Source: Sanderia malayensis (lineage: Eukaryota; Cnidaria; Scyphozoa; Semaeostomeae; Pelagiidae). From it: 64,000 nucleotides of DNA. Made by a program: the position numbers and the translations under genes. This document shows, in pieces, positions 1 to 14,799 of this stretch. The notes under the pieces were generated by a model. The model had not been told where the DNA came from, did not search any database, and saw only the letters and a program-made list of their open reading frames with translations. The stretch's first letter is position 1, and the number at the start of each line of letters is the position of its first letter. The DNA is taken from the NCBI GenBank assembly GCA_013076295.1, contig RQOL01000861.1, positions 3,348,001 to 3,412,000 of the forward strand, read 5' to 3'.

Positions 1-3000
1 TTTACACCAATGATAATTTCACATTTACTCCCGCAACCTACACAAATCAAAATGAAGATTCATTGCCACAATTTGCGCATGATTCCACGTCAATTCAGCG
101 AAAACACATTGTTATGCACTTTTAGTTACATCTTTCAGTAATATTAACACTCATTGCCACAATTTACACTAATAAAAGATAACACTCATTCCCACAATTT
201 ACACCAATGAAAATTAATTCTCATTCCCGCAACTTACACTGATAAAAATTAACATTCATTCCAACAATTTGCGCATGATTCCACGTCAATTCAGCGAAAA
301 CAAATTGTTATACACTTTTAGTTACTCTTTTCAGTAATATTAACATTCATTCCCACAATTTGCGCATGATTCCGCGTCAATTCAGCGAAAGCAAATTGTT
401 ATGCACTTTTAGTTACCTTTTTCATTCATATTAACATTCATTCCCACAATTTACACTAATAAAAGATAACACTCATTCCCACAATTTACACAAATGAAAA
501 TTACCTTTTATTTCCGCAACTTACACTAATCAAAATTAACATTTATTCCCACATTTTGCGCATGATTCCACGTCAATTCAGCGAAAACATATAGTTGTGC
601 ACTTTTAGTTACTTTTTTTCAGTAATATTAACATTCATTCCCACAATTTACGCTAATAAAAGATAACACTTATTCCTACAATTTACACCAACAAAAATTT
701 ACTTTTCTTCCCGCAACCTACACAAATCAAAATGAAGATTCATTGCCACAATTTGCGCATGATTCCACTTCAATTCAGCGAAAACAAATTGTTATACACT
801 TTTAGTTACTCTTTTCAGTAATATTAACATTCATTCCCACAATTTACACTAATAAAACATAACACTCATTCCCACAATTTACACCAATAAAAATTTAACA
901 TTTACTCCCGCAACTTACACTAATCAAAATTGACATTCATTCCCGAAATTTGCGCATGATTCCGCGTCAATTCAGCGAAAGCAAATTGTTATGCACTTTT
1001 AGTTACCTTTTTCATTCAAAATTAAATCAAATCAAAAATCAAAATTAACATTTATTCCCACATTTTGCGCATGATTTCACGTCAATTCAGCGACAACAAA
1101 TTGTTGTGCACTTTTAGTTATTTTTTTTCAGTAATACTAACATTCATTCCCACAATTTACACTAATAAAAGATAACACGCATTCCCACAATTTACACCAA
1201 CAAAAGTTTACTTTTCTTCCCGCAACCTACACAAATCAAAATGAAGATTCTTTGCCACAATTTGCGCATGATTCCACGTAAATTCAGCGAAAACACATTG
1301 TTATGCACTTTTAGTTACCTTTTTCATTCATATTAACATTCATTCCCACAATTTACACTAATGAAAGATAACACTCATTTCCACAATTTACACCAACAAA
1401 AATTTACTTTTAATCCCGCAACTTACCCCAATCAAAATTAGCTTTCCTTCCCCCAATTTGCGCATGATTCCACGTCAATTCAGCGAAAAAAAAATTCTTA
1501 TACACTTTTAGTTACCCTTTTCAGTAATATTAACATTCATTCCCACAATTTGCACTAATAAAAGATAACACTCATTCTCACAATTTACAGCAATAAAAAT
1601 TAACTTTTATTCCCGCAACTTACACTAATCAAAGTTAACATTCATTCCCATAATTTGCGCAAGATTCCACGTCAATTCAGCGAAAACAAATTGTTTTGCA
1701 CATTTAGTTACTTTTTTTCAGTAATATTAACATTCATTCCCACAATTTACACTAATGAAAGATAACACTCATTTCCACAATTTACACCAACAAAAATTTA
1801 CTTTTATTCCCGCAACTTACACCAATCAAAATTAGCTTTCTTTCCCCCAATTTGCGCATGATTCCACGTCAATTCAGCGAAAAGAAATTCTTATACACTT
1901 TTAGTTACCCTTTTCAGTAATATTAACATTCATTCCCACAATTTACACTAATAAAAGATAACACTCATTCTCACAATTTATAGCAATAAAAATTAACTTT
2001 TATTCCCGCAACTTACACTAATCAAAGTTAACATTCATTCCCACAATTTGCGCAAGATTCCACGTCAATTCAGCGAAAACAAATTGTTTTGCACATTTAG
2101 TTACTTTTTTTCAGTGATATTAACATTCATTTCCACAATTTACACTAATAAAAGATAACACTCATTCCCACAATTTACACCAATGAAAATTACCTTTTAT
2201 TTCCGCAGCTTACACTAATCAAAATTAGCATTTATTCCCACATTTTGCGCATGATTCCACGTCAATTCAGCGAAAAGAAATTCTTATACACTTTTAGTTA
2301 CCCTTTTCAGTAATATTAACATTCATTCCCACAATTTACACTAATAAAGGATAACACTCATTCTCACAATTTACAGTAATAAAAATTAACTTTTGTTCCC
2401 GCAACTTACACTAATCAAAGTTAACATTCATTCCCACAATTTGCGCATGATTCCACGTCAATTTACCTAAAACAAATTGTCATACATTTTTAGTTACTCT
2501 TTTCAGTAATATTAACATTCATTCCCACAATTTACACTAATAAAAGATAACACTCATTCCCACAATTTACACGAATAAAAATTTAACATTTACTCCCGCA
2601 ACTTACACTAATCAAAATTGACATTCATTCGCACAATTTGCGCATGATTCCACGTCAATTCAGCGAAAACAATTTGTTATGCATTTTTAATTACTTTTCT
2701 CAGTAATATTAACATTAAATTTCACAATTTCCACGAATAAAAGATAACGCCCATTCCCGCAACTTACACTAATCAAAATTAACATTCATTGCAACAATTT
2801 GCGCATGATTCAACGTCAATTCAGCGAAAACAAATTTGTTATGCACTTTTAGTTACTTTTTTCAGTCATATTACCATTCATTCCCACAATTTACACTAAT
2901 AAATGATAACACTCATTCCCACAATTTACACCAATAATAATTTAACATATACTCCCGCAACTTACACTAATCAAAATTGACATTAATTCCCACAATTTGC

Positions 3001-6000
3001 GCATGATTCCGCGTCAATTCAACGAAAGCAAATTGTTATCCACCTTTAGTTACTTTATTCAGTCATATTACCATTCATTCCCACAATTTACACTAATAAA
3101 AGATAACACTCATTCCCACAATTTACACCAACAAAAATTTACTTTTCTTCCCGCAACCTACACAAATCAAAATGAAGATTCATTGCCATAATTTGCGCAT
3201 GATTCCACGTCAATTCAGCGAAAAGAAATTATTATACACTTTTAGTTACTTTTTTCAGTAATATTAACACTCATTGCCACAATTTACACTAATAAAAGAT
3301 AACACTCATTCCCACAATTTACACCAATGATAATTTAACATTTACTCCCGCAACTGACACTAATCAAAATTAGTTTTCCTTCCCACAATTTGCGCATGAT
3401 TCCACGTAATTTCAGCGAAAAGAAATTGCTATACACTTTTAGTTACTTTTTTCAGAAAAATTTACATTCATTCCCAAAATTTACACTAATAAAAGATAAC
3501 ACTCATTCCCACAATTTACACCAATGAAAATTACCTTTTATTTCCGCAGCTTACACTAATCAAAATTAACATTTATTCCCACATTTTGCGGTTGATTCCA
3601 CGTCAATTCAGCGAAAACAAATTGTTGTGCACTTTTAGTTACTTTTTTTCAGTAATATTAACATTAATTCCCACAATTTACACTAATAAATGATAACACT
3701 CATTCCCACAATTTACACCAATGATAATTTCACATTTACTCCCGCAACTGACACTAATCAAAACTAGCTTTCCTTCCCACAATTTGCGCGTGATTCCACG
3801 TCAATTCAGCGAAAAGAAATTCTTATACACTTTTAGTAACTTTTTTCAGTAATATTAACATTCATTCCCACAATTTACACTAATAAAAGATAACACTCAT
3901 TCCCACAATTTACACCAATGATAATTTCACATTTACTCCCGCAACCTACACAAATCAAAATGAAGATTCATTGCCACAATTTGCGCATGATTCCACGTCA
4001 ATTCAGCGAAAACACATTGTTATGCACTTTTAGTTACATCTTTCAGTAATATTAACACTCATTGCCACAATTTACACTAATAAAAGATAACACTCATTCC
4101 CACAATTTACATCAATGAAAATTAATTCTCATTCCCGCAACTTACACTGATAAAAATTAACATTCATTCCAACAATTTGCGCATGATTCCACGTCAATTC
4201 AGCGAAAACAAATTGTTATACACTTTTAGTTACTCTTTTCAGTAATATTAACATTCATTCCCACAATTTGCGCATGATTCCGCGTCAATTCAGCGAAAGC
4301 AAATTGTTATGCACTTTTAGTTACCTTTTTCATTCATATTAACATTCATTCCCACAATTTACACTAATAAAAGATAACACTCATTCCCACAATTTACACA
4401 AATGAAAATTACCTTTTATTTCCGCAACTTACACTAATCAAAATTAACATTTATTCCCACATTTTGCGCATGATTCCACGTCAATTCAGCGAAAACAAAT
4501 TGTTATACACTTTTAATTACTTTTTTCAGTAATATTTACATTCATTCCCACAATTTACACTAATAAAAGATAACACTCATTCCCACGGTTTACACTAATA
4601 AAAACTAACTTTCACTCCTACAACTTACACTAATAAAAATTAACTTTTGTTCCCGCAACTTACACTAATCAAAATTGACATTAATTCCCACAATTTGCGC
4701 ATGATTCCGCGTCAATTCAACGAAAGCAAATTGTTATCCACCTTTAGTTACTTTATTCAGTCATATTACCATTCATTCCCACAATTTACACTAATAAAAG
4801 ATAACACTCATTCCCACAATTTACACCAACAAAAATTTACTTTTCTTCCCGCAACCTACACAAATCAAAATGAAGATTCATTGCCATAATTTGCGCATGA
4901 TTCCACGTCAATTCAGCGAAAAGAAATTATTATACACTTTTAGTTACTTTTTTCAGTAATATTAACACTCATTGCCACAATTTACACTAATAAAAGATAA
5001 CACTCATTCCCACAATTTACACCAATGATAATTTAACATTTACTCCCGCAACTGACACTAATAAAAATTAGTTTTCCTTCCCACAATTTGCGCATGATTC
5101 CACGTAAATTCAGCGAAAAGAAACTGCTATACACTTTTAGTTACTTTTTTCAGAAAAATTTACATTCATTCCCAAAATTTACACTAATAAAAGATAACAC
5201 TCATTCCCACAATTTACACCAATGAAAATTACCTTTTATTTCCGCAGCTTACACTAATCAAAATTAACATTTATTCCCACATTTTGCGCTTGATTCCACG
5301 TCAATTCAGCGAAAACAAATTGTTGTGCACTTTTAGTTACTTTTTTTCAGTAATATTAACATTAATTCCCACAATTTACACTAATAAATGATAACACTCA
5401 TTCCCACAATTTACACCAATGATAATTTCACATTTACTCCCGCAACTGACACTAATCAAAATTAGCTTTCCTTCCCACAATTTGCGCATGATTCCACGTC
5501 AATTCAGCGAAAAGAAATTCTTATACACTTTTAGTAACTTTTTTCAGTAATATTAACATGCATTCCCACAATTTACACTAATAAAAGATAACACTCATTC
5601 CCACAATTTACACCAATGATAATTTCACATTTACTCCCGCAACCTACACAAATCAAAATGAAGATTCATTGCCACAATTTGCGCATGATTCCACGTCAAT
5701 TCAGCGAAAACACATTGTTATGCACTTTTAGTTACATCTTTCAGTAATATTAACACTCATTGCCACAATTTACACTAATAAAAGATAACACTCATTCCCA
5801 CAATTTACATCAATGAAAATTAATTCTCATTCCCGCAACTTACACTGATAAAAATTAACATTCATTCCAACAATTTGCGCATGATTCCACGTCAATTCAG
5901 CGAAAACAAATTGTTATACACTTTTAGTTACTCTTTTCAGTAATATTAACATTCATTCCCACAATTTGCGCATGATTCCGCGTCAATTCAGCGAAAGCAA

Positions 6001-7299
6001 ATTGTTATGCACTTTTAGTTACCTTTTTCATTCATATTAACATTCATTCCCACAATTTACACTAATAAAAGATAACACTCATTCCCACAATTTACACCAA
6101 CAAAAATTTACTTTTCTTCCCGCAACCTACACAAATCAAAATGAAGATTCATTGCCATAATTTGCGCATGATTCCACGTCAATTCAGCGAAAAGAAATTA
6201 TTATACACTTTTAGTTACTTTTTTCAGTAATATTAACACTCATTGCCACAATTTACACTAATAAAAGATAACACTCATTCCCACAATTTACACCAATGAT
6301 AATTTAACATTTACTCCCGCAACTGACACTAATAAAAATTAGTTTTCCTTCCCACAATTTGCGCATGATTCCACCTAAATTCAGCGAAAAGAAACTGCTA
6401 TACACTTTTAGTTACTTTTTTCAGAAAAATTTACATTCATTCCCAAAATTTACACTAATAAAAGATAACACTCATTCCCACAATTTACACCAATGAAAAT
6501 TACCTTTTATTTCCGCAGCTTACACTAATCAAAATTAACATTTATTCCCACATTTTGCGCTTGATTCCACGTCAATTCAGCGAAAACAAATTGTTGTGCA
6601 CTTTTAGTTACTTTTTTTCAGTAATATTAACATTAATTCCCACAATTTACACTAATAAATGATAACACTCATTCCCACAATTTACACCAATGATAATTTC
6701 ACATTTACTCCCGCAACTGACACTAATCAAAATTAGCTTTCCTTCCCACAATTTGCGCATGATTCCACGTCAATTCAGCGAAAAGAAATTCTTATACACT
6801 TTTAGTAACTTTTTTCAGTAATATTAACATGCATTCCCACAATTTACACTAATAAAAGATAACACTCATTCCCACAATTTACACCAATGATAATTTCACA
6901 TTTACTCCCGCAACCTACACAAATCAAAATGAAGATTCATTGCCACAATTTGCGCATGATTCCACGTCAATTCAGCGAAAACACATTGTTATGCACTTTT
7001 AGTTACATCTTTCAGTAATATTAACACTCATTGCCACAATTTACACTAATAAAAGATAACACTCATTCCCACAATTTACATCAATGAAAATTAATTCTCA
7101 TTCCCGCAACTTACACTGATAAAAATTAACATTCATTCCAACAATTTGCGCATGATTCCACGTCAATTCAGCGAAAACAAATTGTTATACACTTTTAGTT
7201 ACTCTTTTCAGTAATATTAACATTCATTCCCACAATTTGCGCATGATTCCGCGTCAATTCAGCGAAAGCAAATTGTTATGCACTTTTAGTTACCTTTTT

Positions 7300-10200
7300 C
7301 ATTCATATTAACATTCATTCCCACAATTTACACTAATAAAAGATAACACTCATTCCCACAATTTACACAAATGAAAATTACCTTTTATTTCCGCAACTTA
7401 CACTAATCAAAATTAACATTTATTCCCACATTTTGCGCATGATTCCACGTCAATTCAGCGAAAACATATAGTTGTGCACTTTTAGTTACTTTTTTTCAGT
7501 AATATTAACATTCATTCCCACAATTTACGCTAATAAAAGATAACACTTATTCCTACAATTTACACCAACAAAAATTTACTTTTCTTCCCGCAACCTACAC
7601 AAATCAAAATGAAGATTCATTGCCACAATTTGCGCATGATTCCACGTCAATTCAGCGAAAACAAATTGTTATACACTTTTAGTTACTCTTTTCAGTAATA
7701 TTAACATTCATTCCCACAATTTACACTAATAAAACATAACACTCATTCCCACAATTTACACCAATAAAAATTTAATTAATCAACCACTAATCAAAATTGA
7801 CATTCATTCCCGAAATTTGCGCATGATTCCGCGTCAATTCAGCGAAAAAAAAATTCTTATACACTTTTAGTTACCCTTTTCAGTAATATTAACATTCATT
7901 CCCACAATTTGCACTAATAAAAGATAACACTCATTCTCACAATTTACAGCAATAAAAATTAACTTTTATTCCCGCAACTTACACTAATCAAAGTTAACGT
8001 TCATTCCCACAATTTGCGCAAGATTCCACGTCAATTCAGCGAAAACAAATTGTTTTGCACATTTAGTTACTTTTTTTCAGTAATATTAACATTCATTCCC
8101 ACAATTTACACTAATGAAAGATAACACTCATTTCCACAATTTACACCAACAAAAATTTACTTTTATTCCCGCAACTTACACCAATCAAAATTAGCTTTCT
8201 TTCCCCCAATTTGCGCATGATTCCACGTCAATTCAGCGAAAAGAAATTCTTATACACTTTTAGTTACCCTTTTCAGTAATATTAACATTCATTCCCACAA
8301 TTTACACTAATAAAAGATAACACTCATTCTCACAATTTATAGCAATAAAAATTAACTTTTATTCCCGCAACTTACACTAATCAAAGTTAACATTCATTCC
8401 CACAATTTGCGCAAGATTCCACGTCAATTCAGCGAAAACAAATTGTTTTGCACATTTAGTTACTTTTTTTCAGTAATATTAACATTCATTCCCACAATTT
8501 ACACTAATAAAAGATAACACTCATTCCCACAATTTACACCAATGAAAATTACCTTTTATTTCCGCAGCTTACACTAATCAAAATTAGCATTTATTCCCAC
8601 ATTTTGCGCATGATTCCACGTCAATTCAGCGAAAAGAAATTCTTATACACTTTTAGTTACCCTTTTCAGTAATATTAACATTCATTCCCACAATTTACAC
8701 TAATAAAGGATAACACTCATTCTCACAATTTACAGCAATAAAAATTAACTTTTGTTCCCGCAACTTACACTAATCAAAGTTAACATTCATTCCCACAATT
8801 TGCGCATGATTCCACGTCAATTTACCTAAAACAAATTGTCATACATTTTTAGTTACTCTTTTCAGTAATATTAACATTCATTCCCACAATTTACACTAAT
8901 AAAAGATAACACTCATTCCCACAATTTACACCAATAAAAATTTAACATTTACTCCCGCAACTTACACTAATCAAAATTGACATTCATTCGCACAATTTGC
9001 GCATGATTCCACGTCAATTCAGCGAAAACAATTTGTTATGCATTTTTAATTACTTTTCTCAGTAATATTAACATTAAATTTCACAATTTCCACGAATAAA
9101 AGATAACGCCCATTCCCGCAACTTACACTAATCAAAATTAACATTCATTGCAACAATTTGCGCATGATTCAACGTCAATTCAGCGAAAACAAATTTGTTA
9201 TGCACTTTTAGTTACTTTTTTCAGTCATATTACCATTCATTCCCACAATTTACACTAATAAATGATAACACTCAATCCCACAATTTACACCAATAATAAT
9301 TTAACATATACTCCCGCAACTTACACTAATCAAAATTGACATTAATTCCCACAATTTGCGCATGATTCCGCGTCAATTCAACGAAAGCAAATTGTTATCC
9401 ACCTTTAGTTACTTTATTCAGTCATATTACCATTCATTCCCACAATTTACACTAATAAAAGATAACACTCATTCCCACAATTTACACCAACAAAAATTTA
9501 CTTTTCTTCCCGCAACCTACACAAATCAAAATGAAGATTCATTGCCACAATTTGCGCATGATTCCACGTCAATTCAGCGAAAACACATTGTTATGCACTT
9601 TTAGTTACATCTTTCAGTAATATTAACACTCATTGCCACAATTTACACTAATAAAAGATAACACTCATTTCCACAATTTACACCAATGAAAATTAATTCT
9701 CATTCCCGCAACTTACACTGATAAAAATTAACATTCATTCCAACAATTTGCGCATGATTCCACGTCAATTCAGCGAAAACAAATTGTTATACACTTTTAG
9801 TTACTCTTTTCAGTAATATTAACATTCATTCCCACAATTTACACTAATAAAACATAACACTCATTTCCACAATTTACACCAATAAAAATTTAACATTTAC
9901 TCCCGCAACTTACACTAATCAAAATTGACATTCATTCCCGAAATTTGCGCATGATTCCGCGTCAATTCAGCCAAAGCAAATTGTTATGCACTTTTAGTTA
10001 CCTTTTTCATTCATATTAACATTCATTCCCACAATTTACACTAATAAAAGATAACACTCATTCCCACAATTTACACAAATGAAAATTACCTTTTATTTCC
10101 GCAACTTACACTAATCAAAATTAACATTTATTCCCACATTTTGCGCATGATTCCACGTCAATTCAGCGAAAACATATAGTTGTGCACTTTTAGTTACTTT

Positions 10201-12850
10201 TTTTCAGTAATATTAACATTCATTCCCACAATTTACGCTAATAAAAGATAACACTTATTCCTACAATTTACACCAACAAAAATTTACTTTTCTTCCCGCA
10301 ACCTACACAAATCAAAATGAAGATTCATTGCCACAATTTGCGCATGATTCCACGTCAATTCAGCGAAAACAAATTGTTATACACTTTTAGTTACTCTTTT
10401 CAGTAATATTAACATTCATTCCCACAATTTACACTAATAAAACATAACACTCATTCCCACAATTTACACCAATAAAAATTTAATTAATCAACCACTAATC
10501 AAAATTGACATTCATTCCCGAAATTTGCGCATGATTCCGCGTCAATTCAGCGAAAAAAAAATTCTTATACACTTTTAGTTACCCTTTTCAGTAATATTAA
10601 CATTCATTCCCACAATTTGCACTAATAAAAGATAACACTCATTCTCACAATTTACAGCAATAAAAATTAACTTTTATTCCCGCAACTTACACTAATCAAA
10701 GTTAACGTTCATTCCCACAATTTGCGCAAGATTCCACGTCAATTCAGCGAAAACAAATTGTTTTGCACATTTAGTTACTTTTTTTCAGTAATATTAACAT
10801 TCATTCCCACAATTTACACTAATGAAAGATAACACTCATTTCCACAATTTACACCAACAAAAATTTACTTTTATTCCCGCAACTTACACCAATCAAAATT
10901 AGCTTTCTTTCCCCCAATTTGCGCATGATTCCACGTCAATTCAGCGAAAAGAAATTCTTATACACTTTTAGTTACCCTTTTCAGTAATATTAACATTCAT
11001 TCCCACAATTTACACTAATAAAAGATAACACTCATTCTCACAATTTATAGCAATAAAAATTAACTTTTATTCCCGCAACTTACACTAATCAAAGTTAACA
11101 TTCATTCCCACAATTTGCGCAAGATTCCACGTCAATTCAGCGAAAACAAATTGTTTTGCACATTTAGTTACTTTTTTTCAGTAATATTAACATTCATTCC
11201 CACAATTTACACTAATAAAAGATAACACTCATTCCCACAATTTACACCAATGAAAATTACCTTTTATTTCCGCAGCTTACACTAATCAAAATTAGCATTT
11301 ATTCCCACATTTTGCGCATGATTCCACGTCAATTCAGCGAAAAGAAATTCTTATACACTTTTAGTTACCCTTTTCAGTAATATTAACATTCATTCCCACA
11401 ATTTACACTAATAAAGGATAACACTCATTCTCACAATTTACAGCAATAAAAATTAACTTTTGTTCCCGCAACTTACACTAATCAAAGTTAACATTCATTC
11501 CCACAATTTGCGCATGATTCCACGTCAATTTACCTAAAACAAATTGTCATACATTTTTAGTTACTCTTTTCAGTAATATTAACATTCATTCCCACAATTT
11601 ACACTAATAAAAGATAACACTCATTCCCACAATTTACACCAATAAAAATTTAACATTTACTCCCGCAACTTACACTAATCAAAATTGACATTCATTCGCA
11701 CAATTTGCGCATGATTCCACGTCAATTCAGCGAAAACAATTTGTTATGCATTTTTAATTACTTTTCTCAGTAATATTAACATTAAATTTCACAATTTCCA
11801 CGAATAAAAGATAACGCCCATTCCCGCAACTTACACTAATCAAAATTAACATTCATTGCAACAATTTGCGCATGATTCAACGTCAATTCAGCGAAAACAA
11901 ATTTGTTATGCACTTTTAGTTACTTTTTTCAGTCATATTACCATTCATTCCCACAATTTACACTAATAAATGATAACACTCAATCCCACAATTTACACCA
12001 ATAATAATTTAACATATACTCCCGCAACTTACACTAATCAAAATTGACATTAATTCCCACAATTTGCGCATGATTCCGCGTCAATTCAACGAAAGCAAAT
12101 TGTTATCCACCTTTAGTTACTTTATTCAGTCATATTACCATTCATTCCCACAATTTACACTAATAAAAGATAACACTCATTCCCACAATTTACACCAACA
12201 AAAATTTACTTTTCTTCCCGCAACCTACACAAATCAAAATGAAGATTCATTGCCACAATTTGCGCATGATTCCACGTCAATTCAGCGAAAACACATTGTT
12301 ATGCACTTTTAGTTACATCTTTCAGTAATATTAACACTCATTGCCACAATTTACACTAATAAAAGATAACACTCATTTCCACAATTTACACCAATGAAAA
12401 TTAATTCTCATTCCCGCAACTTACACTGATAAAAATTAACATTCATTCCAACAATTTGCGCATGATTCCACGTCAATTCAGCGAAAACAAATTGTTATAC
12501 ACTTTTAGTTACTCTTTTCAGTAATATTAACATTCATTCCCACAATTTACACTAATAAAACATAACACTCATTTCCACAATTTACACCAATAAAAATTTA
12601 ACATTTACTCCCGCAACTTACACTAATCAAAATTGACATTCATTCCCGAAATTTGCGCATGATTCCGCGTCAATTCAGCCAAAGCAAATTTTTATGCACT
12701 TTTAGTTACCTTTTTCATTCATATTAACATTCATTCCCACAATTTACACTAATAAAGGATAACACTCATTCCCACAATTTACACCAATGTAAATTACCTT
12801 TTATTTCCGCAACTTACACTAATCAAAATTAACATTTATTCCCACATTTT
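7300..12850. repeat. Two tandem copies of a ~2.71-kb higher-order satellite repeat
   Basis: Rare variants inside the satellite recur exactly 2708 bp apart. The AACATATAG variant is at 7463 and 10171. The aberrant AATTAATCAACCACTAATC junction is near 7773 and 10481. The CAACGAAAGC variant is near 9359 and 12067, and GCCAAAGC is near 9970 and 12678. The copies diverge after about 12.8 kb, where GACAACAAATTG replaces the earlier variant. Limits are approximate because they were judged by eye. Confidence 0.85.
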
Positions 12851-14799
12851 GCGCATGATTTCACGTCAATTCAGCGACAACAAATTGTTGTGCACTTTTA
12901 GTTATTTTTTTTTCAGTAATATTAACATTCATTCCCACAACTTACACTAATAAAAGATAACACTCATTCCCACAATTTACACCAACAAAAATTTACTTTT
13001 CTTCCCGCAACCTACACAAATCAAAATGAAGATTCATTGCCACAATTTGCGCATGATTCCACGTAAATTCAGCGAAAACACATTGTTATGCACTTTTAGT
13101 TACCTTTTTCATTCATATTAACATTCATTCCCACAATTTACACTAATGAAAGATAACATTCATTTCCACAATTTACACCAACAAAAATTTACATTTATTC
13201 CCGCAACTTACACCAATCAAAATTAGCTTTCCTTCCCCCAATTTGCGCATGATTCCACGTCAATTCAGCGAAAAGAAATTCTTATACACTTTTAGTTACC
13301 CTTTTCAGTAATATTAACATTCATTCCCACAATTTACACTAATAAAAGATAACACTCATTCTCACAATTTACAGCAATAAAAATTAACTTTTATTCCCGC
13401 AACTTACACTAATCAAAGTTAACATTCATTCCCACAATTTGCGCAAGATTCCACGTCAATTCAGCGAAAACAAATTGTTGTGCACATTTAGTTACTTTTT
13501 TTCAGTAATATTAACGTTCATTCTCACAATTTACACTAATAAAAGATAACACTCATTCCCACAATTTACACCAATGAAAATTACCTTTTATTTCCGCAAC
13601 TTACACTAATCCAAATTAACATTCTTTCCCACAATTTGCGCATGATTCCACGTCAATTTACCTAAAACAAATTGTCATACACTTTTAGTGACTTTTTTCA
13701 GTAATATTTACATTCATTCCCACAATTTACACTAATAAAAGATAACATTCATTCCCACAATTTACACCAATGAAAATTACCTTTTATTTCCGCAGCTTAC
13801 ACTAATCAAAATTAGCATTTATTCCCACATTTTGCGCATGATTCCAGGTCAATTCAGCGAAAAGAAATTCTTATACACTTTTAGTTACCCTTTTCAGTAA
13901 TATTAACATTCATTCCCACAATTTACACTAATAAAAGATAACACTCATTCTCACAATTTACAGCAATAAAAATTAACTTTTATTCCCTCAACTTACACTA
14001 ATCAAAGTTAACATTCATTCCCACAATTTGCGCAAGATTCCACGTCAATTCAGCGAAAACAAATTGTTGTGCACATTTAGATACTTTTTTTCAGTAATAT
14101 TAACACTCATTCCCACAATTTACACTAATAAAAGGTAAAACTCATTCCCACAATTTACACCAATGAAAATTACCTTTTATTTCCGCAACTTACACTAATC
14201 AAAATTAACATTCATTCCCACAATTTGCGCATGATTCCACGTCAATTTACCTAAAACAAATTGTCATACACTTTTAGTTACTTTTTTCAGTAATATTTAC
14301 ATTCATTCCCACAATTTACACTAATAAAAGATAACACTCATTCCCACAATTTACACCAATGAAAATTACCTTTTATTTCCGCAGCTTACACTAATAAAAT
14401 TAGCATTTATTCCCACATTTTGCGCATGATTCCACGTCAATTCAGCGAAAACAAATTCTTGTGCACGTTTAGTTACTTTTTTTCAGTAATATTAACATTT
14501 TGTCATACACCTTTAGTTACTTTTTTCAGTAATATTTACATTCATTCCCACAATTTACACTAATAAAAGATAACACTCATTCCCACAATTTACACCAATG
14601 AAAATTACCTTTTATTTCCGCAGCTTACACTAATAAAATTAGCATTTATTCCCACATTTTGCGCATGATTCCACGCAATTCAGCGAAAACAAATTCTTGT
14701 GCACGTTTAGTTACTTTTTTTCAGTAATATTAACATTCATTCCCACAATTTACACTAATAAAAGATAACACTCATTCCCACAATTTACACCAACAAAAA

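Noticed and set aside
2997..12312. Repeated 64-82 codon frames in the satellite (RMIPRQFNESKLLSTFSYF type)
   Set aside because: They are the tandem repeat read in one frame. They start at TTG or arbitrary ATG, recur wherever the same variant occurs, and are broken by most units.
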